64,000 nt of DNA from Amycolatopsis coloradensis (GCF_037997115.1 NZ_CP150484.1:5310400-5374399); one strand, 5' to 3'. Counted from the stretch's first letter, positions 8,185-17,598 are shown. Translations and numbers: made by a program. Notes: a model not told the origin generated them from the sequence alone.

Positions 8185-9568
8185 CGGTCAGTCCCGCGTC
8201 TTCCTCGGTTTCGTTGCCGCCGGTGACCTGCTCCCACGCGTAGGAGGCGAGGAAGCCGGCATAGCCTTCGCGCGCCCATTGCTGGGAGTGGCGCTCCTCG
8301 TGATGCAGCAACCGGTCCAGGTCGAGCGAACCCTGGGACGCGCCGTTGTCGCCCTCGTACCAGGCGTGGCCCGACTTCACGACCTCTCGGAGTTGCTGCG
8401 CCGGGTCCTTCGGGTCGTCGATGTTCAGCATGAACGTGTCGCCCCAGGCGGTTCCGCCTTGCTGGCTGAACTGGTCCTGGATGAGGTTCCCGCCCAGGCC
8501 CATCATCATGCCGTTCGGGGTGGTCACCAGCCGCCCGCCGTTGCCGTGCACGAAGCCCACGTCGTCGTCGTAGCTCCAGGAGTTCTCCCGTTGCCGGTCG
8601 GTGATCCGCCGCAGCTCGTCGGATCCGTACGGCGTCGGCGCGAAGTCGGTCTTCTCGCCTTCGGTCCCGTAGTCGGTGCCCGCGTTCATGATGTAGGTCA
8701 TCCGGACCGCCTTGGCGGCGTCGTCCCCGCTGATGTCGGTCGGCATCAGGAAGTACGACTTGAACGTCCCGTCGCCGTCCTCGTCCTCGCGGATCTCTTC
8801 CATGCCGTCGAGGACCTTGAAGTCCTCCGGTGTGATGTCGTGGTCGCCGGCGATCTTCTTGATGGTGTCGATCGATACGCCCCGGCGTACGGCGTTCTCG
8901 AGCCACTGCCGGTAGTGGCCGGACGCGGGCGGCCCGGTCAGCAGCCCCGCCTCGCGCAGGGACTGCTCCATCTCGATCACCTTGGCGTTGATCTCCCCGC
9001 TCTTCTTGGCTCCTGCGAGGGTGGTCGCTCCGTCGTCGCTGATCTGGGCATCCTGCGCGAGCCGCATCACCCGGGCGAGGGCGGCGTCGATGTTGTTCGC
9101 CGCGGTGAGGATCGCCTTGGTCTCCTGCTCCAGCTGCTTCCTGATGGTTTCGCGATGCCGTCGGGACTCGGCGTACTCCTCGGCCTCGAACCGCGATTTC
9201 GGCGGTGGGTCGGCGGGCTTGTCGTCCACGATCGCGCCGTCGGCGGCGACGCGGAACTGGTAGGTGCCGGCGAGCGAGTCGTTGTTGGCGACCCTGGTCT
9301 TCAGCGCGGACACCTCGTCCGACGCGTTCTGCAGGGCGGTTTCGACGGCGGACAGTTCCGCGATCAGGAGCTCGGCCTTGTTCCGCGTGTCACCCAGCGA
9401 ACCGCGTGCGCGCTCGCCCGCGGGGCCGCGCCAATCAGGCAGTTTCCTGGCGTCGTCGAGTTCGTCCTGCAACCCGATGAGCTTGTCCCGCCGCCCGCCC
9501 AGGTTGGTGGCCGTCGTTTCGAGCGCCTCAGCGTCCCATTTGCGGACGTCGTCGTAGCCGATCGTCAT
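8168..9568 (-). CDS. WXG100-like N-terminal domain with C-terminal HExxH domain
   Basis: A protein of 466 residues. The N-terminal 190 or so residues are helical and WXG100/LXG-like (YDDVRKWDAEAL..., a Trp-Arg-Gly turn in LPDWRGPAGERARG). The C-terminal part holds DLDRLLHHEERHSQQWA, containing a HExxH zinc-binding motif as in metallopeptidases or metal-dependent toxins. The gene directly follows a 95-residue WXG-type partner with a 4-nt overlap. The layout fits a type VII-secreted effector with its small helper. A peptidase or toxin function is inference; no immunity gene is evident unless the lipoprotein downstream plays that part. Confidence 0.65.
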   Translation of the reverse strand: MTIGYDDVRKWDAEALETTATNLGGRRDKLIGLQDELDDARKLPDWRGPAGERARGSLGDTRNKAELLIAELSAVETALQNASDEVSALKTRVANNDSLAGTYQFRVAADGAIVDDKPADPPPKSRFEAEEYAESRRHRETIRKQLEQETKAILTAANNIDAALARVMRLAQDAQISDDGATTLAGAKKSGEINAKVIEMEQSLREAGLLTGPPASGHYRQWLENAVRRGVSIDTIKKIAGDHDITPEDFKVLDGMEEIREDEDGDGTFKSYFLMPTDISGDDAAKAVRMTYIMNAGTDYGTEGEKTDFAPTPYGSDELRRITDRQRENSWSYDDDVGFVHGNGGRLVTTPNGMMMGLGGNLIQDQFSQQGGTAWGDTFMLNIDDPKDPAQQLREVVKSGHAWYEGDNGASQGSLDLDRLLHHEERHSQQWAREGYAGFLASYAWEQVTGGNETEEDAGLTDGGYH

Positions 9569-9852
9569 CCCCCGAAAGCCTCCTCCGCGGAGTTCTCGTT
9601 TTCGGAGTACGCGTTCGCGGCCTTCGTGATCGATTCGCTCCAGCCGTCGATCTCGCCGGCCCAGCCCTTCGCGCGCTCGGTGAACGTCGACGCCAGCGTC
9701 GGCGCGCTCTTCGCGGCCTCACCACCGGGCAACGCCGTCGCGATGGCGTCCACGCCGGTGCCCGGTTCCACGGCTCTGGCCTGGTCCGCGGCGGATCCCG
9801 CCGCCTTGGCCGCGTTCCGCAGCTGACCGATTTCGACCTCGTACCCGCTCAC
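9565..9852 (-). CDS. Small WXG100/ESX-type helper protein
   Basis: A protein of 95 residues, all helical, starting MSGYEVEIGQLRNAAKAAGSA, with a central WAGEIDGW turn in place of a canonical WXG. The size and helical hairpin layout match ESX-family partner proteins. Its stop overlaps the start of the downstream HExxH protein gene, so the two are coupled and probably form a secreted pair. Confidence 0.65.
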   Translation of the reverse strand: MSGYEVEIGQLRNAAKAAGSAADQARAVEPGTGVDAIATALPGGEAAKSAPTLASTFTERAKGWAGEIDGWSESITKAANAYSENENSAEEAFGG

Positions 9853-9864
9853 AGCCGGTGGACT

Positions 9865-10890
9865 CTACTTCAGCTCGGACGCCTCCACAGGCGATTCGGG
9901 CGATTCTTCGACGACCGGAGGACGGGCGAGTTCGGCCAGCTGCCGGACGACGTCGTCGTACCGCGCCTGATCCGCGGCGGCACGGGCCTGCGCGCGCTCC
10001 AGTTCCTCGGCCAGGGCCGTCGCCCGGGCTTCGGCGAGGCTCCTGGCTGTGTGCTCCTGAGCGAGTTCGGCTCGGACACGGTCCAGATCTCCACGCAGAG
10101 CGGCCGACTCCGCCCGCGCGGCGGCACAGTCCTTTTCGGACACCGTCGCCCTGGCCTTAGCCTCCTCGAGCCGGTCCAGCAGCGCCTCGAGTTCCGCGAC
10201 CGCCCTGGCCAGAGCCGTGTCGCGCTCACCCAGCTCCGCTGCCAGCCGGGTCTTTTCCTTCCTGACGGCCGCGAAGTCCTCGCGCAGCGTCCGGAGATCG
10301 GAGACCAGGGCGTCGCGGGCGCGTTCGGCCGCCACGGTCGCGGCTTCCGCGGCGCCACGGGCCCGTTCGTGGGCGGCGACTTCGGCCCACGAACGCTGGC
10401 GGGTCTCCTCCGCGTCCTTGAAGGCCTGTTCGGCGGCGCGTTCCGCTTTGGCCTTGGCCATCTTGTCGTCGCGGGACGCGGCCAGCGCGGTCGCGCGCGC
10501 GGTGTCGGCCTTCGCCGCCGCCTGCTGCGCGTCCTCGGCCTCGCGCCTGGCCGCGGCCGCGTCGGTTTCGGCTTCGGTGACCCGGCCCAGAGCCGCCTCG
10601 GCGGCGTCGTCGAATCGCGAGCGCATGGCGTCCAGCAGTTCCACGAGCGACGCCGCCGTCGGGGTGAACTCGTCGGCGATCCGCCGGACCTCCAGCAGCG
10701 GATCGGCCACGCTCGCCACGGCGGCCGCCCGCCGGGCGCGTGACGCGGCGTCGGCGTGGGTCTTGCCGCAGTAGGCCGAAGGCCTGCCGCCCTTGCGTTT
10801 CCCGTCGGCGTCCACCGCGGGCGGGGGCAAGGGATTCTCGCAGCCTTCCAGCGCGCACAGCCGGACCTCGTCGGCGTCCGTATCGATCAC
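9865..10890 (-). CDS. Zinc-ribbon plus long coiled-coil protein (paralogue of 26408-27532)
   Basis: A protein of 341 residues. The N-terminus has a Cys-rich motif (CALEGCENPLPPP...GGRPSAYC). From about residue 100 to 320 it is an almost unbroken Ala/Glu/Arg coiled coil, ending in a Pro/Glu tail. The same architecture and the same C-x4-C-x-PLPPP...GGRP...C motif occur in the protein at 26408-27532, so the two are paralogues. The combination of an N-terminal DNA-binding-like head and a coiled coil recalls KfrA-type plasmid proteins in architecture only. Function unknown. Confidence 0.65.
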   Translation of the reverse strand: MIDTDADEVRLCALEGCENPLPPPAVDADGKRKGGRPSAYCGKTHADAASRARRAAAVASVADPLLEVRRIADEFTPTAASLVELLDAMRSRFDDAAEAALGRVTEAETDAAAARREAEDAQQAAAKADTARATALAASRDDKMAKAKAERAAEQAFKDAEETRQRSWAEVAAHERARGAAEAATVAAERARDALVSDLRTLREDFAAVRKEKTRLAAELGERDTALARAVAELEALLDRLEEAKARATVSEKDCAAARAESAALRGDLDRVRAELAQEHTARSLAEARATALAEELERAQARAAADQARYDDVVRQLAELARPPVVEESPESPVEASELK

Positions 10891-10964
10891 CGCAGCAGGG
10901 TAGCGCTGCCCGCTCGCGCGAAAAGCGAGGCAACGCCGGGAAGACCGCCGATAGGGTCGATTCC

Positions 10965-12098
10965 ATGCGTGTCCTGTTCACCTTCGCCGGCGGTAACGGC
11001 CACTTCCGGCCGCTGCTCCCCCTCGCCCGCGCGCTCGCCGACGCGGGCCACGCGATCGCGTTCACCGGCGAGCCGCTCATGGTCCCGATCGTCGAGGCGA
11101 CGGGGTTCGCCGCGTTCTCGTCAGGGCCGAATCTCGGCAGCGACGGCGCACGCCGCCCTTTGCTTCCCGTCGACAGGGACCGCGAGGACGCCGACCTCCG
11201 CGACGGGTTCGTCCGCCGAACCGCACCCCTGCGCGCGAAAGACGTCCTGGCGCTCTGCGAAGACTGGACACCGGATCTGCTCGTCTGTGACGAAGCCGAT
11301 CACGGCGCGATGATCGCGGCCGAAAAGCTCGGTCTCCCCCACGTGACCGTCCTGGTCATGGCGGCGGGTGTCCTCATCCGTCCCGAACTGGTCGACGACG
11401 CGCTCAACGAGGTCCGTGCCGCCCACGGGCTCTCGCCGCAGCGGAACCTCGAAATGGCCTACCGCCATCTCGTGCTCTCACCGTTCCCCGCGAGTCTCCG
11501 CGATCCCCGGTTCCCGTTGCCGCCGACCACACAGCCGTTCCACAGTCCCGTTCCCGGTCCTGGACCGGCGCCGGACTGGCACGTCGAGGGCCGCCCGACG
11601 GTCTATTTCACCCTCGGCACGATCTTCAACACCGAATCCGGCGACCTGTTCGCCCGGGCACTGGCCGGGCTGAAGGACCTCGACGCGACGTGCGTGGTGA
11701 CCGTCGGGAACCTCATCGACCCCGCCGAGTTCGGCCCCCAACCGGAGCACATCCATCTCACGAGGTACCTGCCGCAGGACGACGTCCTCCCGTACTGCGA
11801 CGCGGCCCTCACCCACGGCGGTTCGGGCAGCCTGCTGGGCGCGATCGCCCACGGGCTGCCGATGGTGCTGCTGCCGATGGGCGCCGACCAGCCCCACAAC
11901 GGCGACCGGGTCACCGAACTCGGGCTCGGCACCGTCCTCGACGTCGTCGACGCGAAACCGCGGGACATCCGCGACGCCGTGTCCTTGGTGCTGAGGGAAC
12001 CGTCCTACCGGGAGGCGGCCGCGCGGTTGCGCGACGAGGTCACCGCGTACCCGCCTCCGGAGAAGACCGTCCCGCTCCTGGAAGGGCTGCTCCGGTGA
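10965..12098 (+). CDS. GT1-family (UGT/MGT-like) glycosyltransferase
   Basis: A protein of 377 residues starting MRVLFTFAGGNGHFRPLLPLA, the N-terminal GT-B acceptor domain with its GNGHFRPL loop. The C-terminal donor domain has DAALTHGGSGSLLGAIAHGLPMVLLPMGADQPHN, the NDP-sugar binding signature of macrolide/UDP glycosyltransferases. It transfers a sugar from an NDP donor to an unknown small acceptor. Its stop overlaps the GTG start of the sigma factor gene (GTGA), implying coupled translation. Confidence 0.88.
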   Translation: MRVLFTFAGGNGHFRPLLPLARALADAGHAIAFTGEPLMVPIVEATGFAAFSSGPNLGSDGARRPLLPVDRDREDADLRDGFVRRTAPLRAKDVLALCEDWTPDLLVCDEADHGAMIAAEKLGLPHVTVLVMAAGVLIRPELVDDALNEVRAAHGLSPQRNLEMAYRHLVLSPFPASLRDPRFPLPPTTQPFHSPVPGPGPAPDWHVEGRPTVYFTLGTIFNTESGDLFARALAGLKDLDATCVVTVGNLIDPAEFGPQPEHIHLTRYLPQDDVLPYCDAALTHGGSGSLLGAIAHGLPMVLLPMGADQPHNGDRVTELGLGTVLDVVDAKPRDIRDAVSLVLREPSYREAAARLRDEVTAYPPPEKTVPLLEGLLR

Positions 12099-13321
12099 CC
12101 ACCGACCTCGACGCCGCGATCACCCGAGCGTTCCGCGAGGAGTCCGGGCAGGTGATCGCCACCCTGATCCGGGTCACCGGCGATTGGGATCTGGCCGAGG
12201 AATGCCTCCAGGAGGCGTTCGCGCTCGCGTTGCGCACCTGGCCCCGCGACGGTGTCCCGGCGAAACCCGGCGCGTGGCTGACGACGGCGGCACGTAACCG
12301 GGCCACCGACCGGATCCGGCGGGAGGCGGTAGGCGCGGCGAAACTCCGAGAGGCGGCCGAGCTGAACGTCCCCGCCGAGCCGGAGCGGGACGAGAGCGGC
12401 GTCCACGACGACAGGCTCCGGCTGATCTTCACCTGCTGCCACCCCGCACTGCCGCTGGAAGGCCAAGTCGCGCTCGCGCTGCGGACCTTGGCCGGGCTCA
12501 CCACCGCCGAGATCGCCCGCGCCTTCCTCGTCTCCGAGGCCACGATGTCGCAACGTCTGGTCCGGGTGAAACGGAAGATCCGCACCGCGGGCATCCCGTA
12601 CCGGGTCCCGCCCGCGGAACTACTGCCCGAACGCACATCCGCGGTGCTGGGGATGCTGTACCTGCTGTTCAACGAAGGCTACTCGGCAAGTGTCGGCACC
12701 GATCTCCTCCGGCCCGACCTCTCCACGGAAGCCATCCGGCTCGCCCGGATCCTCGCGGACCTGATGCCCGGCGAACCGGAGGTCCTCGGGCTGCTGGCCC
12801 TGTTGCTCCTGCACGACGCCCGCCGTTCCACAAGGGTTGACGGTGACGGCACCCTCGTCTCGCTCGAGGACCAGGACCGCGGCCGCTGGAACACCGCCGA
12901 GATCGCCGAAGGCACCGAACTGCTGGAGTCCGCGCTCCGCCGCGGTGTCCCCGGGCCGTACCAGATCCAAGCCGCCATCGCCGCCTGCCACGCGACGGCG
13001 GCCCACGCCGCCGAGACCGACTGGGCGCAGATCGCAGCCCTCTACGGGGAACTGCTGCGTTTCGTGCCCTCGCCGGTCGTCGAGCTGAACCGCGCGGTCG
13101 CCGTCGCCATGGCCGACGGCGCCGAAGCCGGGCTCGTACTGGTCGACAAGCTCACCGGCAGTCTTCCGGGCTACCACCTGCTTCCCGCGACCCGCGCGGA
13201 CCTGCTGCGGCGTCTCGGTCGTCTCGAGGAGGCCGCCGGCTCCTACCGCGAGGCGCTCGCGCTCGCCGGCACCGACGCCGAGCGCGCCTACCTGTCGGGA
13301 AAACTCGCCGAAATCTGCTGA
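12095..13321 (+). CDS. ECF-type sigma factor with long C-terminal extension (ECF42/DUF6596-like)
   Basis: A protein of 408 residues. Sigma region 2 (AITRAFREESGQVIATLIRVTGDWDLAEECLQEAF) and region 4 (LAGLTTAEIARAFLVSEATMSQRLVRVK) fall in the first 190 residues. The remaining 220 or so are a TPR-like helical extension (LLPERTSAVLGMLYLLFNEGYSAS; a repeat-like end in RADLLRRLGRLEEAAGSYREAL) typical of the ECF42 group. It starts with GTG overlapping the upstream stop. The usual YCII-domain partner is absent here; a glycosyltransferase precedes and a hydrolase follows. Target promoters are unknown. Confidence 0.9.
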   Translation: MTTDLDAAITRAFREESGQVIATLIRVTGDWDLAEECLQEAFALALRTWPRDGVPAKPGAWLTTAARNRATDRIRREAVGAAKLREAAELNVPAEPERDESGVHDDRLRLIFTCCHPALPLEGQVALALRTLAGLTTAEIARAFLVSEATMSQRLVRVKRKIRTAGIPYRVPPAELLPERTSAVLGMLYLLFNEGYSASVGTDLLRPDLSTEAIRLARILADLMPGEPEVLGLLALLLLHDARRSTRVDGDGTLVSLEDQDRGRWNTAEIAEGTELLESALRRGVPGPYQIQAAIAACHATAAHAAETDWAQIAALYGELLRFVPSPVVELNRAVAVAMADGAEAGLVLVDKLTGSLPGYHLLPATRADLLRRLGRLEEAAGSYREALALAGTDAERAYLSGKLAEIC

Positions 13322-13392
13322 CGCCGGGTGTCTGTCCTCGGCGACGCCGTTCGTCGGTGGGACGACAAGTCCCGAAAGGAAGGGGTCATCGC

Positions 13393-14166
13393 ATGGCCGT
13401 TCTCGACGTTCCCGGCGCCCGGCTGCACCACACCGTCACCGGCAGCGGTCCCGCGCTGCTGTGCATCCCCGGTGGTGCGGCCGATTCCGGCATGTTCGCG
13501 CCGATCGCGGGCCTGCTCGCGGCGCACTACACGGTGATCACCTACGACCCGCGCGGGATCTCCCGCAGCACCCTCGACGATCCCGACGAGGACCAGCGGA
13601 TCGAGGTCCACGCCGCCGACGCGCTCCGCCTGCTCGACAGCGTGAGCGAGGAACCCGCGGTGATCTTCGCGTCCAGCGGTGGCTGTATGCAGGCTTTCGA
13701 GCTCGTCGCCCGCCATCCCGGGCGGGTGCGGACGCTCGTGGCGCACGAACCGCCGCTGACGAGCCTGCTGGACGAGCAGCCCGACATCGATCCCGACGAG
13801 TTGCTGCACATCCACCGCGAGCACGGCGTCGAGGCGGCGATGGCGAAGTTCATGGCCGATGCCGGTTTCGAGGCGGGCGAGGGTGATCTCCCGCCGGAGA
13901 TGAGGAAGAACTTCGCGTTCTTCATCGTCCACCTGATGGCGATGATCGGGAACTTCACCCCGGATTACGCGGCTCTGAAGGCGTCGGGGACCCGGATCGT
14001 CGTCGGTGTCGGCAAGGAATCGGCCGGGCAGCCCGCACACGAGGCGGCGGTGCTCGCCGCCGGCCGTCTCGGGGTGGATCCGACCTACTTCCCCGGTGAA
14101 CACGGTGGTTTCGCCGCCGAAGCCGCCGCGTTCGCTCCGCTGCTCCGGGAGGTACTCGACGCCTGA
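13393..14166 (+). CDS. Alpha/beta-hydrolase
   Basis: A protein of 257 residues in the alpha/beta-hydrolase fold. The oxyanion loop is CIPGGAADSG, the nucleophile elbow ASSGG (Ser followed by GG), and the terminal catalytic His lies in PGEHGGFA. ATG 13393 follows an AAGGAAGGGG purine run. The substrate cannot be told. It lies 71 nt after the sigma factor and could belong to its operon. Confidence 0.82.
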   Translation: MAVLDVPGARLHHTVTGSGPALLCIPGGAADSGMFAPIAGLLAAHYTVITYDPRGISRSTLDDPDEDQRIEVHAADALRLLDSVSEEPAVIFASSGGCMQAFELVARHPGRVRTLVAHEPPLTSLLDEQPDIDPDELLHIHREHGVEAAMAKFMADAGFEAGEGDLPPEMRKNFAFFIVHLMAMIGNFTPDYAALKASGTRIVVGVGKESAGQPAHEAAVLAAGRLGVDPTYFPGEHGGFAAEAAAFAPLLREVLDA

Positions 14167-14173
14167 CCGGAGG

Positions 14174-14665
14174 TCAGCCGCGGACGTGCACGATCAGCCC
14201 GCCCACCAGAGCGCCGAAGCCACCGATCGCGGCCAAGGTCCGGACCAGGTTCCACCGCTCCCAGACCCCCTCGAATTTCGTCCGCAGCGCCTCGAAGTCG
14301 GTGTTGTCCCCGTCGAAACCGGCTTCGAGCGCGTTGTTCAACGGCACGTTGAGTGCCATGGTCACGATCAGCATCACCAGCAGCAGGACGAACCCCGCGA
14401 TGATCCACGGCAGCGCGGACCGCAGTTCCGACCGGAAATGCAGCGCCGCCGCCACCGCGGCGAGCAACGGCGCGCCGCCGAAGCCGATCGCGAACCAGCC
14501 GTTGAGGATGGCGATGTTGATCTCCCGCATCCCGGTCACGTACGTCCGGGCGTCGGCCCTGCCCAGCCCCGGCATGACCGAGCACGTGTAGGCGTAGAAC
14601 AAGCCCGCGATCAACCCCGCCGTGATGACTGCCGCGATCAGGACGATCTCGCTCAGCGTCGCCAT
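14174..14665 (-). CDS. DUF1772-type membrane protein (anthrone oxygenase-like)
   Basis: A protein of 163 residues with four hydrophobic segments. The first includes LIAGLFYAYTCSVMPGL and the third IIAGFVLLLVMLIVTMALNVPLN. The pattern, with NVPLNNALE after the third helix and WERWNLVRT before the last, is that of the DUF1772/anthrone-oxygenase family. ATG 14665 has a GGGAGGCGACAGG leader. It lies 32 nt after an NmrA-family gene on the same strand and probably shares its promoter. Confidence 0.8.
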   Translation of the reverse strand: MATLSEIVLIAAVITAGLIAGLFYAYTCSVMPGLGRADARTYVTGMREINIAILNGWFAIGFGGAPLLAAVAAALHFRSELRSALPWIIAGFVLLLVMLIVTMALNVPLNNALEAGFDGDNTDFEALRTKFEGVWERWNLVRTLAAIGGFGALVGGLIVHVRG

Positions 14666-14697
14666 TCCTGTCGCCTCCCTTCCGATTCCCGCTCGTT

Positions 14698-15525
14698 TCA
14701 CTGATTCCAGACCCCGGTGGCCGCGGCCTTCGCGGCGTACACGGAGAAGTCCCGCGCCGGCCTGCCCAGCACCTTCTCGACGTCACCGGTGAGGGATTCG
14801 TTCCGGCCGTCGAGGACCCGGGTGAACAGGTCGGTCAGGCCTTCGATCTCTTCCTCCGGAACGCCTTGTTCGGCCGCTCCTGCGGCGAACTCCGCTGCGG
14901 AAACCGGAACGTACTGGATCTCTCGCCCCGAAGCCTTGCCGATTTCCGCCGCCGCGTCCGCGAAACTCAGCAACCGGGGCCCGGTCACCTCGTACACCTC
15001 GCCGTCGTGCCCGTCGGTGGTCAGCGCCGTCACCACGACGTCGGCGATGTCCTCGACGTCGATGAACGGTTCGGTCACCTGCCCGGCGGGCAGCACGATC
15101 TCCCCGGCGAGCACCGGCTCCAGCAGGAAGTGCTCGCTGAAGTTCTGTGCGAACCAGCTGGCCCGCACGACCGTCCACTCGGCACCGGAGTCCCGCACCC
15201 CCTGTTCGCTGACCACGGCCTCCTCCTCGCCGCGGCCGGACAGCAGGACCAGCCGCCGGACGCCGTGTTCCACGGCCAGCTTCGAGAAGTCGCGGATCGC
15301 TTCGGCGGCACCGGGAAAGGCGAGGTCGGGGTAGTAGGTCACGTAAGCCGCGCTGATCCCGGTGACCGCCGCCATCCAGGTCGACCGGTCGTTCCAGTCG
15401 AACCCGGGACGCGACGCCTTGCGGACCTCGATGCCCTGCTCGGTCAGGCGCCGCGCCACCCGGCTCCCCGTCTTACCTGTGGCGCCGAGGACCAGGACCG
15501 TCTCGTTGTTCTTCGTCTCTGTCAT
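14698..15525 (-). CDS. NmrA-family NAD(P)-binding protein
   Basis: A protein of 275 residues starting MTETKNNETVLVLGATGKTGSRVA, an atypical short-chain dehydrogenase Rossmann motif (GATGKTG). The active-site Tyr-x3-Lys of classical SDRs is not seen, and the later segments (VTEPFIDVEDIADVV; EVTGPRLLSFADAAAEI) are typical of NmrA-like redox sensors and atypical SDRs. The gene is divergent from an AraC regulator, with 81 nt between the starts, and leads a two-gene operon with the DUF1772 protein. Confidence 0.87.
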   Translation of the reverse strand: MTETKNNETVLVLGATGKTGSRVARRLTEQGIEVRKASRPGFDWNDRSTWMAAVTGISAAYVTYYPDLAFPGAAEAIRDFSKLAVEHGVRRLVLLSGRGEEEAVVSEQGVRDSGAEWTVVRASWFAQNFSEHFLLEPVLAGEIVLPAGQVTEPFIDVEDIADVVVTALTTDGHDGEVYEVTGPRLLSFADAAAEIGKASGREIQYVPVSAAEFAAGAAEQGVPEEEIEGLTDLFTRVLDGRNESLTGDVEKVLGRPARDFSVYAAKAAATGVWNQ

Positions 15526-15606
15526 GCCCCTAGTCAAGCGCCTCCAAATGAGACGGAACATAGCTCAAAGACTCGATTCCATGTTTTATCGTCTACACTG
15601 CTCGGC

Positions 15607-16545
15607 ATGGATCCCCTCGCCGGTCTGCTCGACGGACCACGCGCCCGCGGCGCGTTCCTGCTGAAGTCGGTCATGACCCCGCCGTGGTCGCTGCGGATCG
15701 AGGACGAGGCACCGCTGACGGTGATGGCGCAGGTTCGCGGGGAGTCCTGGGTCGTGCCCGATCACGGGGAGGCGGTCCGCCTCGGCACCGGCGACATCGC
15801 CATCGCGCGCGGTCCGGACCCGTATCTCGTCGCGGACGACCCGGCCACGCCACCGCAGGCGATGATCCTGCCGGGACAGGAATGCCTGACCCCGGACGGA
15901 CAGCACCTCACCGAGCTGTCCGATCTGGGCGTCCGCACCTGGGGCAGCGATCCGGACGGCCCCGTCGTCCTGCTCACCGGCACCTATCCCCTGGAAGGCG
16001 AGATCAGCAAACGGCTCCTCAACGCGCTGCCGTCACTGCTGGTCGTGCGGGACGAGGAGTGGGAGAACCCGCTCGTGGCGCTGCTGGCCGGTGAGATCGT
16101 CAAGGACACGCCCGGTCAGGAAGCCGTCCTGGACCGCGTGCTCGACCTGCTCCTGGTCGCCGCGCTGCGGACCTGGTTCGACCGGCCCGGCGCCGAACCG
16201 CCCGCCTGGTATCGCGCGCACAGCGACCCGGTCGTCGGGCGAGCGCTGAAACTGTTGCAGCACAAGCCTTCCGAACCATGGACCGTGGCGAGCCTCGCGG
16301 CCGACACCGGAGTTTCCCGCGCCGCGTTCGCCCGCCGGTTCACCGCCGCCGTGGGCGAACCGCCGATGGCCTACCTCGCGAGCTGGCGTATCGCGCTCGC
16401 CGCGGATCTCCTGCGTCAGCATCCCGATGTCACGATCGGCGCGGTCGCCCGCCAGGTCGGCTACGGCAGTTCGTTCGCGCTCAGCACCGCGTTCAAACGC
16501 GAGCACGGCGTCAGCCCGCAGGGTTACCGCGCCGGCGTCGCGTAA
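15607..16545 (+). CDS. AraC-family regulator with cupin sensor
   Basis: A protein of 312 residues. The N-terminal two thirds is the cupin-type AraC sensor (MDPLAGLLDGPRARGAFLLKSVM; HGEAVRLGTGDIAI). The C-terminal 100 or so residues hold two HTH units: TVASLAADTGVSRAAFARRF and TIGAVARQVGYGSSFALSTAFKRE. It is divergent from nmrA/DUF1772, which it probably controls. Its 3' end overlaps the convergent WYL gene by 22 nt. Confidence 0.9.
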   Translation: MDPLAGLLDGPRARGAFLLKSVMTPPWSLRIEDEAPLTVMAQVRGESWVVPDHGEAVRLGTGDIAIARGPDPYLVADDPATPPQAMILPGQECLTPDGQHLTELSDLGVRTWGSDPDGPVVLLTGTYPLEGEISKRLLNALPSLLVVRDEEWENPLVALLAGEIVKDTPGQEAVLDRVLDLLLVAALRTWFDRPGAEPPAWYRAHSDPVVGRALKLLQHKPSEPWTVASLAADTGVSRAAFARRFTAAVGEPPMAYLASWRIALAADLLRQHPDVTIGAVARQVGYGSSFALSTAFKREHGVSPQGYRAGVA

Positions 16546-17477
16546 CGCTCGACCAGTTCCGCGCCGATCCGCGCGAGTTCCGCCTGGACCGACGGCGGCC
16601 CCAGCACTTCGATCATCGAGCCCCAGCCCGCGAGCTGCTGGGCGATCATCCATGCCACCGGCGCCGACACCGTCACCCGCACGCGTCCATCGCCGAGCTT
16701 CTCCTCCACAGTGGACTGCCGTCCGAAGTGGTCCTGGAGGATCGGCAGATGCCGCTCGGCGATGAGCACGGTCGCGTCCAGCCCGGAACGGCGTTCCTCG
16801 ACCCGGTCGACGACCCGTTCCCACGCTCTCGACAGCTCGAAGTCGTCCGGGCGACCGGCGGGCAGGTCGCTGACCTCGGCGTCGGACATGCGGTCGACCC
16901 GGAAGGTGCGCTGGCCCTTCTCGGTGCCCGCGATGAGGTACCAGATGTCGTCCTTGTCCACGAGTCCCCACGGATCCACGATCCGCTCGACCGGTTCCGC
17001 GCCCTTTTTCGCGTAGCCGAAGCGGACTTTGCGGCGGCGGACGATCCCGGCCTGCAGCACGGTGAGCAGTTCGGGCCGTTCCTTCTCGCGCTCGCCCCAC
17101 CGGGACGGGTCGATGACGACGGCGTCCGCGGCGGCCTGCGCGTCGGCGCGGAAGGTGTCGGGCAGGGCCCGGACCAGCTTCCGCAGCGCGGATTTGACCT
17201 CGGGTGAGATCGACGCGGCCGGGCCCGCGAGCAGGAACAACGCCTGAGCTTCCGGCGCCGACAGTCCACTGAGGTCGGTCCGCGCACCGCCGACCAGCGA
17301 CCATCCACCGCCACGGCCGGGCTGCGGGTACACCGGCACGCCCGCGGCGGACAACGCCTCCAGGTCACGCCGGGCGGTGGCGACCGAGGTCTCGAGCTCC
17401 TCGGCCAGTTCGGCAGCCGTGACGCGGCCACGAGCCTGCATCAGCAGGAGGGTGGCCACCAGGCGATCGGCACGCAT
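16524..17477 (-). CDS. HTH-WYL transcriptional regulator
   Basis: A protein of 317 residues starting at ATG 17477 (MRADRLVATLLLMQARGRVTA). A DeoR-type winged HTH (AAELAEELETSVATARRDLEALSAAG) is followed by a WYL domain with VDPWGLVDKDDIWYLIAG and TFRVDRMSD, then the C-terminal WCX-like extension. WYL regulators bind nucleic acids or nucleotide-like ligands. No obvious target gene is adjacent. The gene lies downstream of the hairpin at 17526-17594, so it has its own promoter. Confidence 0.9.
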   Translation of the reverse strand: MRADRLVATLLLMQARGRVTAAELAEELETSVATARRDLEALSAAGVPVYPQPGRGGGWSLVGGARTDLSGLSAPEAQALFLLAGPAASISPEVKSALRKLVRALPDTFRADAQAAADAVVIDPSRWGEREKERPELLTVLQAGIVRRRKVRFGYAKKGAEPVERIVDPWGLVDKDDIWYLIAGTEKGQRTFRVDRMSDAEVSDLPAGRPDDFELSRAWERVVDRVEERRSGLDATVLIAERHLPILQDHFGRQSTVEEKLGDGRVRVTVSAPVAWMIAQQLAGWGSMIEVLGPPSVQAELARIGAELVERYATPAR

Positions 17478-17525
17478 GCGCCCAGTCTCGCAGCCAAACC
17501 GCTCACCCGATGCACACTTTGCTCT

Positions 17526-17594
17526 CCCGCGTTTCGTCCTCCGAATGCGGTGGTTCGCGATGCCAACCACCGCATTCAGAGGACGAAACGCGGG
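17526..17594. terminator. 30-bp-stem inverted repeat terminator
   Basis: Positions 17526-17555 and 17565-17594 pair over 30 bp with one mismatch, around a 9-nt loop. It lies directly after the stop of the leftward pentapeptide gene and before the start of the WYL gene, so it ends the former transcript. Confidence 0.75.
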
Positions 17595-17598
17595 GGGG

